From Hygrophila difformis (Eukaryota; Streptophyta; Magnoliopsida; Lamiales; Acanthaceae), in contig JAOANR010000003.1 of NCBI GenBank assembly GCA_030278955.1, positions 51,122,902 through 51,186,901 on the forward strand: 64,000 bases of DNA, written 5' to 3'. Below are positions 46,481-58,566 of the stretch, one piece after another (within the stretch, counting starts at the first letter, position 1; every line of letters starts with the position of its first letter). The notes under the pieces were generated by a model. It did not search any database. It was not told the DNA's origin and saw only the letters and a program-made list of their open reading frames with translations. The position numbers were made by a program, and so were the translations under genes.

Positions 46481-48570
46481 TTATTGACTCACGAGAAAAT
46501 GAGAAAAATATCATGGAGGGTGAAGCATTGAATGACAGTACATTGGTTTCGACAAGAGTGGGAAGAAATGTCCTTGGGGGTGAAGTATTGGCTGACAGTA
46601 GAATGTTTCCGACAATAATGGGAAAAAATGACCTTGGTGGATGAAGTATTGACTGGAAGTATATTGCTTCTGACAAGAATGGGAGAAAATGTCATGGGGT
46701 GAAGTATTGTCTCACGAAAGCAGAGAGTGCTTATTCCACGAATGAGTTTGACCTCATCTGATCATAAAATACCTTTTACATTTTCAAAACGTTAGTTTCC
46801 ACTAATTATTTGTTATGCTATGACTATCAACAAGAGCCAATGTCAATCTCTAGAGAATGCTGGAGTATTCCTGAAGGATCCAGTTTTTAGACACTACCAG
46901 TTATATATTGTTGCATCATGTTTAATAAGGCGTTAGGGTAAAGATTGAATTGTGTTATATGAGATATCATTGGGCCTATGCACCTATTTTGAGAAATCCC
47001 ATTGTTTCTATTCTGTTGTCGTGTTTCGTAACTTCTCCTGGTGATATATGGAAAAGTGTTAGCAGTACATGTCTAATGATAGAATGCTGGAGGGTGAAGT
47101 ATTGACTCACGAAAAAATGGAAAAATATGTCCTGGAGGGTGAAGCATTGACTGACAGTACATTGGTTCGACAAGAGTGGGAAAAAATGCCCTGGATGGTG
47201 AAGTATTGACTGAAAGTACATTAGTTCCGACAAGAATAGAAAAAATGTCCTGCGGATGAAGTATTGACTCGCGAAAATATGGGAAAAAAATATCCTGGAG
47301 GGTGAAGCATTGACTGATAGTACATTGGTTCCGACAAGAGTGGAAAAAAAATATCCTGGAGTGTAAAGTATTGACTGGCAGGAGATTGGTTCCGAGAAGA
47401 ATGGGAAAAAATGTCATGGGGGTGAAGTATTGACTCAAGAAAGCAGTGGAGATAGAGTGCTTATTCCATGAATGGTTTTGACCTCATCTGATTATAGAAC
47501 ACCGTTTAAATTTTCAAGATGTCAGTTTCCACTAATTATTTGATATGTTATGACTATCTATAAGAGTCAATATCAATCTCTAAAGCATGTTGGGGTGTTC
47601 CTAAAGGATTCAATTTTTAGACACGTCCAGTTATATATTGTTGCATGACGTGTACAAATGCGTTAGGGTAAAGGGTGAATTGTATTATATGAGATATCAT
47701 TGGGCCTATGCACCTATTTTGAGAAATCTCTTTGTTCCTATTCTACTGTCGTATTTCATAACTTCTCCTGATAATCTGTGGAAAATGTTGGCAGTATATG
47801 TCTAATGATAGAGTGTTGGAGGCTGAAGTATTGACTCACGAAAAAATGAGAAAAAATATCCTGGAGGGTGAAGCATTGACTAGTAGTAGATTGGTTCCGA
47901 CAAGAGTGGGAAAAATGTCCTGGAGAGTGAAGTATTGACTGGAAGTACATTGGCTCTGACAAGAATGGGAAAAATATCTTGGGGCTAAAGTATTGACATG
48001 CAGTACATTGGCTCCGACAAAAATGGGAAAAAATGTCATGGGGTGAAGTATAGACTCGCGAAAGCAGTGGAGTTAGAGTGTTCATTCCACGAATGAGTTT
48101 GATCTTATCTGATCATAGAATACCGTTTAAATCAAGATGTCAGTTTCCACTAATTGTTTGCTATGCTATGACTATCAACAAGAGCCAAGATCAATCTTTA
48201 AAGCATGTTTGGGTGTTTTTGAAGGATCCAGTTTTTAGACGTGGTCAGTTATATATTGCTGCATCACATGTAATAAAGCGTTCGGGTAGAGGGTAAATTG
48301 TGTTATAGTATGAGATATCATTGGGCTTTTGCACCTATTTTGAGAAATCCCTTTTTTTCTATTATGCTGTAGTGTTTCATAACTTCTCCTGGTGATCTGT
48401 GGAAAAATTTTGGTAATACATGTCTAATGATAGAGTGTTGGAGGGTGATGTATTGACTCGCGAAAAAATGAAAAAAAAATATCCTGGAAAGTGAAGTATT
48501 GACTGGCAATAAGTGCATTGGCTCCGACGGGAGTGGTAGAAAATATTTTGGAGGGTGAAGTTTTGACCCA
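46480..48570 (+). repeat. Higher-order tandem repeat: minisatellite plus helicase remnant
   Basis: A compound unit of ~620-720 bases is repeated about three times, starting near 46480, 47090 and 47810. Each unit is a minisatellite block followed by ATTCCACGAATGAGTTTGACC, helicase C-terminal sequence and TTTTGAGAAATCCC. The last unit is closest to the intact helicase reading, and the others have gained stops. Confidence 0.85.
48144..48290 (+). pseudogene. Helitron helicase C-terminal fragment
   Basis: Reads FPLIVCYAMTINKSQDQSLK and onward to GQLYIAASHV. This matches the end of Helitron RepHel helicases, where the motif is normally TINKSQGQS (an Asp replaces Gly here) and SRV replaces SHV. No upstream helicase or Rep sequence is joined to it. 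The family acts in rolling-circle transposition. Confidence 0.8.
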
Positions 48571-48973
48571 TGATAATTTTTTAAAATTATAATATTTTTA
48601 TTTTTGTTAAATTCTTCAATATTATTTTATTATATTACGTAACGAATTATTTATTGTAATTGTATATATATTTTTAAGTTTTTATCAAATGTATAGCTTT
48701 TTCTTTTTTACATTGAGGAAAAAAATTATAATAATTATAACATTAATAATATAATAAAATTTGATATACCTTTAAATTTTTTTATATATTTTTAAAATTT
48801 ACATCCCGCGGGTACTGCGGGCAGGTAGTACTAGTATTATGTTAAACTATAATCATCCATCCATTCGGGTGATAAGTTTCAAATTTTGCAATTTGCTTTA
48901 TTATTTTCGTATAGTTTAAGAAATAAAAACTAAGTATTTTTTATAAGGGGATGCATAGTAATATTTTTATATA

Positions 48974-51762
48974 CTCCCTCTGTTTTTTATTTGTTGTTAC
49001 GAATCCACAGTGTACGCGGTTCAATAAATATTTTAAACCATTAATAACGTAAGTTTGTTACTTGTAAAAATTTTAAAAGATCGATATTTAAAAACTACAA
49101 TATGAAACGAATCTAACAAGATCTCACTTAGTTATTGTAATACCCGTTAATTTTAGGATATAAAATAAGAATTTAATCCGATGAGAAAAGAGGTCTTGTT
49201 TCCGAGAACCCGTAAAATCGAAAATGTACGAAAGTCGAAAGAAAACCCAAGACCGACGGACTTAAGATTTCAAACATGAAATCAATTTAAGTCGGAATAA
49301 AATTAGGGTAGGAATCACAATCCGAAAAGATCCCGGAAAGTCGAGCCGAAAACACAGAAGGATAGAAACCCGAAAGAGAGGAGGAAAAGACCCGACGGAT
49401 CGGATCGCATGGACCCGCCCAGACCGAGGTCCAGGCGGAGGCCGCGCGCTGGCCGCGCGGTATTTGGCCTACCAGCGCGCCACCACCGCGTGGCACCACA
49501 GAATCCGGCCATTCACGCGTTTTCGGCGATTTCTTGCCAAAATTACAACACCCGACGATGGAAAGTAGATTTTGGACGGGGGAAGGAGTATTAGGTCGAC
49601 CTAGGGTTAATCTCCACCCTATTGTCAGCCTCCCACAGCCTCCCATTCACTCTCAAACTCTCCCAAGCCAAAACACCCTTCCGACGAACTTCCGACGAAC
49701 TTCCGGCGACCATCGACGACCGTAGGAACGTGTAGATCAAGGTTTACATCCCTTAGATCATTGGTAAGGAGTACTCAGATTCCTTTTCTCGTTTTTATCT
49801 CCAATCCTTAATCTAACTTTCGAATATTGGACTCGTAAACACGTTCGTGACCGAAGGAGGAAGAGGACGTGTGCAAGGATCCGTTCGTAGTAGCTTTGGA
49901 CGAGCCGAGCGACCCTAGGACGACTCAAGAACACCATCACTGTAAGTTGATGCCTTTCATATCAATATGGGTGGCTTAGGGGCGTCCGATTCAGTCACGT
50001 TGTAACGAAACGTAAAAACCGAACCTAAAAACCCTATCTTGCGCAATTTCTGAAATCCGATTAAAACTTATTTCGAGAATCCAATCCGAGAAACTCGAAA
50101 CTAGGCTTTTGTTCCTAACACATTAATCTATGTTGTATAAAAATTTCAGCCATTTTCATCAACATTTGCTACCCCAAAATGATCCGAACATAAACTGCCT
50201 TGTAAAACGTTTTCAAAAAAAATCTGACAGTGTTGATGTCCGAACTTGATGAGCCCGTTTCTATATTTTCTAGTCCGAATTGATCTTTGCAATCTAAATG
50301 AAAGTTGTAGATAATTATGTCTAGTGTGCATATAAAATTTCAGAATTTTTGGAGTTCATTTGGTATGTCAAAACGTCGATTTCCTGAACTGTGGTAAACC
50401 TGAATCCTGACAGTGTACATATTGTGCAATAAACTCGATTTTTGACATGTTTCCTCAACTTATTACGAAATTGTTAAAACACGAAAGTTGTTTGTTAGGG
50501 TGTTTTTGATATACCGTGAAAATTTCAGAATTTCTGGACTTGAGATGAATTTTAAATTAAAAAGGCATAAACTGTGACACCAAATGATTTTAAATCGAAG
50601 AGATTTTGAAATTTCGAAACAAACGGTCGAGACCTTGAAATACGATATATCTATACTTTTGAAAAATCCCGTTACACTAGATTGAAACATATGAGATACT
50701 TGGCGGAGGGTGAGTGCTCTGCAGGGTGTCCCTTTAGCCTTTCTCTTCGGGCCTATAATGGACGGGAGAAATTAGATGAGATATTACGCCAAACGACGGG
50801 AGATACATGGTCTACACTCTCGGGATTATCCGTATGGATTTCCCCGAGGATCCGGAGTGTTTTGGGTATGGCAGATACGGCTGCGGCCGCCGGATGACCG
50901 GCTAAACTTAATGAGATTGCGATGCAATCGTGAAATACTTGGAAATACTTGAAATACGTGAAATACAAAACGGCTGCGGCCGCCGGATGACCGGCTACAC
51001 TAAATATTGAGAAACGGAGACGTAACGGGAAAAATTAAAAGATTTAATACTTTTATGTATTTATTTATTTATTCTTGTCTTTAAATTTGGCAGTTAGATT
51101 TATGTCTTAAATTTTATACATGTTAAATTATTATCTATGAATTTAATGCATGTTCAAGTGTACGATTAAATTATTTATTTTTAAATTGGTAAATGGAATA
51201 TTTTCGTATGCATGCCTAGGAGAAAAATTTAATTATTTAATTAAACCCCTTTATTGCTATGTTAGGATCGACTTACTCAGTATTTATAATACTGATAAAT
51301 TGTTGTTTTCCTTTTTCTTTCAGAGTACGGAGATAATGCATAGCATATGCATTGGGGGATGGAATTATTTAAACGTTGTTTATCGCTTTTATGATACTGC
51401 ATATCGGGCATGTAAAACCCGGGTTTTGGCCATGTTGGCCCACTTTAATCATTTCCGCTGCGATATGATATTATTAATATTATTATGTGTGGATGAGACA
51501 TATTTATTACGTATAATTTAAATAGATTCCGGACTTGTTTTTAAAATCTCTTTGCAATACCTATAGCCTTGCACCTCTTTAGTAAGCTCGGAGAATCCGT
51601 GTCTTGCTATGGAGGTGTGGCGGTGACATCCCGGCCTGGGTTATCAAATCCGGGGTGTTACAGTTATATTTTAATTTGTATAACTATGATAAAACTTTAA
51701 ATTAAAATGTGTGTAAATAGTAACAAAACTATGATAGAGCAAGAACGAAAAAACGGAGGGAG
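48974..51762. mobile_element. Stowaway MITE split by a solo LTR
   Basis: The left part (48974-49135) starts CTCCCTCTGTT after TA. The right part (51663-51762) ends ACGGAGGGAG. Joining across the LTR matches the intact relative at 52185-52442 word for word at the break (CACTT-G-TAT then ATTTTAA). The right end is slightly mutated. Confidence 0.85.
49136..51662 (+). mobile_element. Solo gypsy LTR, 2527 bp
   Basis: TGTAATACCCG at 49136 to CGGGGTGTTACA ending 51662, flanked by GTTAT at 49131-49135 and 51663-51667. No internal domain, so the rest was lost by recombination between the two LTRs. It is related to the LTRs at 37377, 54141 and 61996, sharing the U5 end (GGTGACATCCCGGCCTGGG) and the AACTTTC-ATTTCAG-type repeats, but is clearly diverged. 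Confidence 0.95.
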
Positions 51763-51786
51763 CAATATATACAGTACAAAATAATA

Positions 51787-52045
51787 CTTCCTCTGTTTTT
51801 TATTATTTGTTACGGACCCACCAAACATGCAGTCTAATACACATTTTAAATCATTAATAACTCAAGTTCGATATAAGAAAAAATTCTAAAAGTTAGATAT
51901 TTAAAAATTACATGATGAGACGATCTAACAAAATCTCACTTGACTATATTTTAACTTGTATAACTATAATAAAATTTTAAGTTAAAGTATGTGGTTGAAT
52001 CGTGCACAAAAGCTTAATGGGGGCAAATAAAACAAACGGAGGAAA
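51787..52045. mobile_element. Stowaway MITE
   Basis: CTTCCTCTGTT after TA at 51785-51786; the far end ACGGAGGAAA is followed by TA at 52046-52047. The interior matches the neighbouring Stowaway copies (ATTTTAAATCATTAATAACTC and ATCTAACAA-ATCTCACTTG). Confidence 0.85.
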
Positions 52046-52184
52046 TATATTGTATTCCATTCGTTTCTTATGAGTTGTGTTTTTAAAAATAAAAAATTCT
52101 TAGTAGCAGTAGTTATCCTTTTATATATTTATATTATATTTTTTTATATTGCTAATTCTCGTTAATAGGACAGGTAAATATATA

Positions 52185-52442
52185 CTCCCTCCGTTTTCAA
52201 AAAATTGAAACGGACCCACAATGCACTCAGTCCAATGCACATTTTAAATCATTAATAACTCAATTTCGGTACAAGTAAAAATTCTAAAAGTTCGATATTT
52301 AAAAACTACTCGACGAGACGAATCTAACAAGATCCCACTTGGCTATATTTTAACTTATATAACTGATAAAACTTTAAGTCAAAGTGCGTGTGTGAATAGT
52401 GTCAAATTTCCAAAGCTTTCAACTATTTTGAAATGGAGGGAG
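52185..52442. mobile_element. Stowaway MITE, 258 bp
   Basis: CTCCCTCCGTTTTC after TA (52183-52184) and GAAATGGAGGGAG followed by TA (52443-52444). Noncoding, mariner-type ends. Confidence 0.92.
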
Positions 52443-52533
52443 TATATAAAAAAAAAAAACGACGGATATATACACAAATAAAATATTAGCGGCACGCATT
52501 TCATACACAAAATGTCCTCCATACCTTTACTAA

Positions 52534-52646
52534 GAGGGTGTTTGGATAAGCTACAGAAAAATGGATTATCTGCTTATTGCGTTTTCAAAACGCAAATAAT
52601 CAGTTTAACCACTAATCTATTTTATATTGCCAATCCAAACACCCTC
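52534..52646. mobile_element. Small hairpin MITE, 113 bp (Harbinger type)
   Basis: GAGGGTGTTTGGATAAGC pairs with GCCAATCCAAACACCCTC at the other end. TAA occurs on both sides (52531-52533 and 52647-52649). The centre is itself a perfect palindrome (TTGCGTTTTCAAAACGCAA), so nearly the whole element folds into one hairpin. Confidence 0.85.
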
Positions 52647-52655
52647 TAAGTGGGA

Positions 52656-53049
52656 TAATAATGTTAGGGGCACTACATCATTTGTTAGGGCCACACAATT
52701 GAATACTCTATGTTAAGGGTACACCACAGTTTGAGAACTAATGTTAGGGCACCCAACATCTCTTCATCTTCTTCCTCCATAGTCTAAACCACACCCTAAC
52801 TCCATAACCGAAAGCATCCTTCTTCTTTCTTCATTGCTACGTAGGTAATATTGTGGATTGGGAGTGGGAAGTAGATATCATTCAGACGACTGCATATGCT
52901 GTGATGTTGGGAGGGAGTATTTGTGTGATGAATTATAGTGTGTGATGTGTATGATTGATTACGTGATGTTTGGGTGATAGACCCTTAATTCACTTTTTTT
53001 TTTTCGTCGTTAATCCATTATTCAACGAATGACACCATTAGAATCATAA
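52656..53049. other. Intergenic region, nothing recognised
   Basis: Contains three related words (TGTTAGGGGCACTACATCA, TGTTAGGGCCACACAAT, TGTTAGGGCACCCAAC) and no coding sequence. Confidence 0.4.
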
Positions 53050-53710
53050 CTACATATATATTTGTTTGATCATATATCATTTAATTTTTGAAAATTTTGT
53101 TATCTATCCCATTATTTTGTATAGCAATTATTATTATTTAGAGAATAAATTATTATTGTAAATAAATTTTTTTAAAATTAGGGGTAACTTGCAATGATTG
53201 CATCATCACGAGCACCCAGTAAAAAAAATCTAGTTACATCCTACGACCAAAATAAAGAAGATCCGGACAGGGGAAGTATCGGATACCTTATTATCAAGAC
53301 AAAAAATGAAAAAGATAACTATAACTTATTGTGATGTCTGAGAAGGTATTGGTGATGTCTGGGTGGATATATGTGATGCCCGCCGTTACAATAACATATA
53401 TAAATGTTTGATCGTATATTTTGATTTTTGAATGATTTGTCATCTATCCCCTTGTTTATGTAAGTATTACTTGTTATTTATAATTTTAATTGCACTTAAC
53501 TCATTAACTCACAATGCGGTATCGTTATGCACCGTGTATAAAAATCTAGTTACACCCTACAATCAAAATAAAGAAGATCCGAACAGGGGGAGCGACGAAT
53601 ACCGCCTTGTCAGGACACAAAAAAAGAAAAAGGGAACTACAACTTATTGTGATGTTTGAGTAGATATTAATAATGTCTGGGTGGATATATGTGATGTTTG
53701 CCGTTGTTAT
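53050..53710 (+). repeat. Diverged tandem duplication, ~320-bp unit
   Basis: Two copies (about 53050-53385 and 53395-53710) share TTTGATC-TATAT, TTTGTTATCTATCCC, AAAATCTAGTTACA-CCTAC, AAAATAAAGAAGATCC and GTCTGGGTGGATATATGTGA. Copies are roughly 80-85% alike by eye. Function unknown. Confidence 0.75.
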
Positions 53711-53834
53711 CTATACTTTAGTTCCCATTACACATCCACAACCCATCACATAAATTACTCATCCCCTATATCTGCACATGAAGGCAATTTCTCCAACTGC
53801 ATGCTAACTCTACTGATCGGGAAGTTATCCAATA

Positions 53835-54085
53835 CTCCCTCAATCCCACTTTAGTTGTCATTTTTGATTTTTTGACACTGTTCAATGTTTAACTTTGACT
53901 CAATATTATTGTAAGTATATATTTGGAAAAAAATAGTCGAGTTGGGTCTCGTTAGAATCATAAAATCATGTAGATTTAGAATCAGAATTTTTTGTTGTAC
54001 TTACTTTTAGATATTTAGTGATTGAAAATGTGCATTATATTGTGTGCAAAAATCAAACAAGAAATATTAAATGGGACGGATGGAG
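53835..54085. mobile_element. Stowaway MITE (second subfamily), 251 bp
   Basis: CTCCCTCAATCCCAC after TA (53833-53834); ATGGGACGGATGGAG followed by TA (54086-54087). The interior differs from the Stowaways at 48974-52442. Confidence 0.85.
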
Positions 54086-54140
54086 TACCCTTTTTGGTGA
54101 CATCACAAATTTTATATTTCTCACTATAAGCAGTTGGTGT

Positions 54141-56890
54141 TGTAACACCCCGATTTTGGTAACCCATGCCGGGATGCCACCGCCACACCTCCCAAGCGAG
54201 ACACGACTCATTCGAGCTCACTTGAGAATGCAAGGCTAAGGTATTTCAAAAATAACTTAAAAGCAAGCCCAAACTAATTTAATTTGAAAATAACATAGTT
54301 CGTCCATACATAATAAAATAAGTCGCAGCGGAAATTTATAACTTGGGCCGACATGGCCAAAACACCGTGAGTAATTTAAGTCTAATAAAAATACAACATT
54401 CACAGTTATTAATTTAATTCCCGAGCCCCAATATGCATGCATATGCTCCTGCCATATATCTCCATACTCTGTAAAAGAAAAATAAAATAACGGGTTTTAT
54501 CAGTATATAAAATACTGAGTAAGTTAATTTCTATCATAAAAATAATGGGTTTAAAATTTTAATTAATTAAAATTCACCTTTTTATTCATGTGCATACTTA
54601 ATATAAAAGTATAATTTGACAGAATATTAAAAATAATTTAAAGGCACAAATTTAAAGGCATTCCTCTATGTTATGAGACGTACAAAATACTACACAAAAT
54701 AATTTAGAAGAGTAATTTATTTAAAAAGGAATTTATTAAAAGACGGAAAATTTCAACTCACGCAATATGATTTTTGTTCTCGCATCAACCAAAATTTCAT
54801 TCTTTTACCATTCTTTCAATATGATCGAGGACAACCGTCCTTGGGGAATCGAACCCGCAAGAACTCAAATACATCCTAGGGAATCGAACTCATAGGAGTC
54901 AACAATATCCTGGGGAATCGAACCAGCAGGAAAACATACACCTTGGGGAATCGAACCCGCAAGGTAAGTGAATGCAGCGAACCCTATATAGACACACTCC
55001 GGAACACTAGATAACCCATACGGATACATCTTGGAGTATAGACTCATACATTACCAATCTTGATGCCGTTTTGGCACAATTTTCATAAAAAGGGTCATCA
55101 TCGTCCGTTTTGGCACGAAGTGAATAGTTAGAGGGGCACCCTGCAGAGCACTCACCCCCTAATTGATATATGGAAATTTAACTCGATCTATTGCAACGGG
55201 TTTTTGAAATCATTTTTTTATCACTTTGACAAGTATTTCAATCCACGAGTTTAGAAAATTCCATCTCAAGGTTTATATCAAGTATTCACGTCACAGTTCG
55301 CGCCTTTTTAATTTAAAAATTCGTTTCTCAGGCGATCGTCATGAAATTTACACAGTAAACCAAATATATCCTAATGAAAAACTTTCATTCTTTACACTTT
55401 CCAAAATAAGTTAGGAGATAGGTTGAATTTCGAGATCTTTACAGAAAACAAAATCTGCCACAATTTCAAAAACAACGCACTGATTTTAATACATGTTTTC
55501 GACCTAGTGAACGAACTCCAAAAACTATGAAAATTTACAGGCACGTATAGACACAAAAATGAATAGTTTTATTAGAGGTATTTATCCGAAAACACTCCGG
55601 ATTAGATCAGATTCGCGCATCAAGTTCAATTAGAAAATCTATTCCTATTTTCTTTTACAAACGCGGAACAACCAGATCGCGTTCGGAGGTCCAAACTTTA
55701 ACGAAAATTCACGAACTTTTACAGAAACATTCTTGAGATATTTAGCTATAACTTTCATTTTTACATCATAGATTATTTTTGATGGGATCCATTAGAAAAA
55801 ACACCAAAGAAGTCGGACGCGCAAATCTGTCAATAGTTTCGATTTTGAGAAAAAATGCAGGAAATACCAGATTCGATTTCAGGCCAAACTTGATGAAAAT
55901 ACTTGAAATTTTGATACAATCTAGATTAAGGTGTTAGGAACAAAACTTCAGTTTGGGATTTTTCGTTTCGGATACTCGAAATAGGAGTTTTAGGCAGATT
56001 TCAGAAAACGCGCAAAGGTGAGATTTTTGAGTCCGACTTTAATGTTTTGATTAAATCTTGTGTTACGAACATCCCTAAGCCACCGAAATTGATATGTAAG
56101 GCATTAGCTTACAGAATAAGAGTTTTAGGAAGTCTCGGAATCGAACGGGGCGCCTAAGCTTGCTCCGGACACGTCCAAATCACTCAGTCACCTCTCATTT
56201 GGCCCCGATTTAAGAATAAAAACCAAAAGTTAGAATCTAAATTCGACGAAAACTATGAAACAAAGTTTCAAAACTACATCTTACCACCAACTAAGGTCTG
56301 AACACTACTTCTCCACGTCCTCCTTGCTCCGGTTTGTTCGTCGGAAGTTCCAAGACACGATGAAATTTGGGATTCTCGGTTTCAATGAGTTGCGAGAGAA
56401 TGGGAGGTGGTTTGAAGGGGTGAATTAGGGTTAGATAATCTGATAAAGGGTATTAGGATCATCAAAATTTGTCCAAAATCTTCCCTCCCACAAATCAAGG
56501 TAGTTTCCTTCATCGGGACATGAAAATATGGTAAGAAAATCGCCAAAACACGCAAAAATCCCGCAGCCTGTGAAGTGGGGTGGTTTCGGCGCGCTGTTCC
56601 CCCAGACCGCACGGAGACCGCGCGGCTGCCGCGCGGGCTGCGGCCTGGGCCGGGTCATGCGATCCGTCCGGCCTTTTCTCCTCTCTTTTGGGCTTCTATC
56701 CTCCTACGTTCTCGGGCTTGATTTTTCGGGTCATTCTCGGATTATAAATTCTTATTTTTAAATTTATTTCGAACTCGATTTTATTTCGTATTCGAAATCT
56801 TGAATCCGTTGACTATTGGCTCCCGTGTAATAAAAATTAAGAAATTAATTTTATTCCTTTGAACGTAAATAAAAATTCTCGGGTATTACA
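54141..56890 (-). repeat. 3' LTR of the gag-only element, 2750 bp
   Basis: From TGTAACACCCCG (U5 end backwards) to CTCGGGTATTACA. Compared with the 5' LTR it keeps ~820 bases (about 55095-55915) lost from the other, but lacks ~230 bases present at 61151-61380. It contains a tandem repeat of GGGGAATCGAACCCGCAAG at 54838-54966 and a GC-rich stretch near 56560-56680. Confidence 0.92.
54838..54966 (+). repeat. Tandem repeat inside the LTR, GGGGAATCGAACCCGCAAG type
   Basis: Four units of about 30 bases. They occupy the same relative place as the unrelated repeats at 38063 and 62682. The matching array in the other LTR is at about 59918-60078 with five units, so copy number has changed. Confidence 0.88.
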
Positions 56891-56905
56891 ATCTACCCTC
56901 CTTAA
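56891..56905 (-). promoter_or_regulatory. Polypurine tract of the gag-only element
   Basis: Minus strand AAGGAGGGTAGAT lies directly before TGTAATACCCG of the 3' LTR, the expected place to prime plus-strand DNA. A second tract, AAGGGGGAGAAGA followed by TGTGACACCCC, lies near 57060-57085 and looks like a relic of another LTR junction. Confidence 0.8.
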
Positions 56906-57472
56906 AAATAAACTTCGTCCCTGAAGTTGTGTCGTTCTCGGAATAGTAATGCCAAGAATAAAATTACTCTCATTACGCTAATCCAAAATGGACAACTGAT
57001 TGCACGCATAAAAATATTGAGGTTCTCGAAAATTAAATTTTCGCCTCGATGCGTGACAACTTCTTACGGGGTGTCACATCTTCTCCCCCTTAGGGTTTCA
57101 GTTATGTCCCAATAAGTGTATATGAATTGGTCTTAAAAAGGTTTTCTCGTTGCCTAACATCGGTTTCTTATCAAAGTTTCTAAGATCAGAATTCTCAAGG
57201 TTCGCAAAGAATTCTAGGTTTTCTTTTTTTGATTACCCTCAGGATTCCTTCATATCTCTTAGAACACGATACCACTTTTCCTGATGGTGATTAAATTCCG
57301 AAGCTCATAGCTCTGGGTTCCGGTATATTTAAAGCAGATAAAGTTCTGGTCGAAATCAAAGAACAATATTATTGAAACCAAATAAAACCTTGATAAGTAC
57401 GCTTAAAACCGCAAATGCACATGTGATCATTTCTCATTGAGCTAGCAAGTCAGTTTGATCGATGACGTTCAA

Positions 57473-58566
57473 TCATCCTACGGCTCCTCCTCGATTTTCT
57501 TGTTGAGGGTTTACCAGATCTAGCCTTTTCTCAATCATCTCCTCACGAACATTGCATTCTCTAATCATGTGTTCTTCCCCACCACATCTATAACAAGCTC
57601 CACGCCTTGGGCATTCGCGCACCAGATGGGCTTTGTGGCACTGCGGGCAACGTGGTATGACTGTACCATGGGTGTCATTTCTCCCATTATTGAAACCTTT
57701 ATTCTCATTCTTCTTTGGTTCATTGAACCTAACTTGACCATTGTTCTTCCTAAAATTGCCATTGTTATTGTTTCGATTCTTTTTCTCAAATCCTTGCGAG
57801 CCCTTGCTCGACTCACCATTGTCCTTACGCTTCAACTGCTGGACGCGAGCAATCGCTACAGCTCGGTTATATACCGCTTGCAGAGTCGTGTATTGTAATC
57901 CTACAAGGATCTCTCGGATACTGAGGTTCAGGCCCATCTCAAATTTCTGAGCCTTGTCAGAGTCAGTTGGTACCATTCTCGAAGCAAATCGGAGTAGCTC
58001 ATTAAATTTGATATAGTACTCTTGCACCATTTGTGCACCTTGTCTGAGGTTGATGAACTCTTCGTATTTTGCAGTCTTGGTGCTCAATGGGTAGAATCTT
58101 TCTCTCAAGGCTTCCTTAAATTCTTCCCAGAAATAGACATTCTCATCCTCGGTCAAACCTCCTTGGAGGTTTTGCCACCATTCGTCCGCTTCACCACCCA
58201 AGTAATAGGTCGCCAAGCGGACTTTCTCATCCTCCGGGCATTTGACAGCATTCAGGAGCTTGTCAAAAGTACGGATCCAATCCTCCAACTTGGCCGGGTC
58301 CTCTTGGCCGTCATAAGGTTCACCAATGATAAGTAGTTGACTCGATCTACCGGTGGTGGTATGCCCGCTTATGCACGTTGCACTTCCGCATTTCCTAATG
58401 CTACGAGAACTTCCTCAACAGTCCTTAGACGCTCATCCATATTGTTGGGAACATGAGGCACTCGCCCTCCTACGTTCTGAGGAATCTCATTGTTGTTAGG
58501 TGCGTTGGGGATGTCAGCGTCAATGTTGTGTGGAATTACCTTCCTTGGTCTTCCCCTAGGTGCCAT
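57473..58566 (-). pseudogene. Ty3/gypsy gag (capsid and nucleocapsid), one frameshift
   Basis: Starts MAPRGRPRKVIPHN at 58566; this frame stops at 58369. The capsid continues in another frame from about 58320 to 57473: WIRTFDKLLNAVKCPEDEKV, YYLGGEADEWW, QEYYIKFNELLRFA. This is the Retrotrans_gag domain. A basic Asn-rich linker follows, then CPQCHKAHLVREC and a second CCHC knuckle CYRCGGEEHMIREC. It ends at GGAVG without passing into protease. It would form virus-like particles, but the frameshift leaves this copy defective. Confidence 0.9.

Larger units (their letters stand above)
43881..48834. mobile_element. Helitron-rich tract with serial 3'-end repeats
   Basis: Four pieces of the Helitron helicase C terminus occur in order (about 45024-45117, 46792-46940, 47520-47660 and 48130-48275). 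The best, at 48144 onward, reads FPLIVCYAMTINKSQ then HVWVFLKDPVF and GQLYIAASHV. Helitron-like 3' ends are a GC hairpin followed by CTAG: 48805-48822 with CTAG at 48831-48834 followed by T, 45530-45547 with CTAG at 45555-45558, and a weaker one with CTAG at 45350-45353. No Rep domain or clear 5' TC end was found. Between helicase pieces lie ~60-bp minisatellites. Confidence 0.7.

Noticed and set aside
57060..57085. Alternative 3' LTR start for the gag-only element
   Set aside because: The LTR-matching sequence and the GGTGT-flanked structure place the LTR edge at 56890; this site is only a relic.
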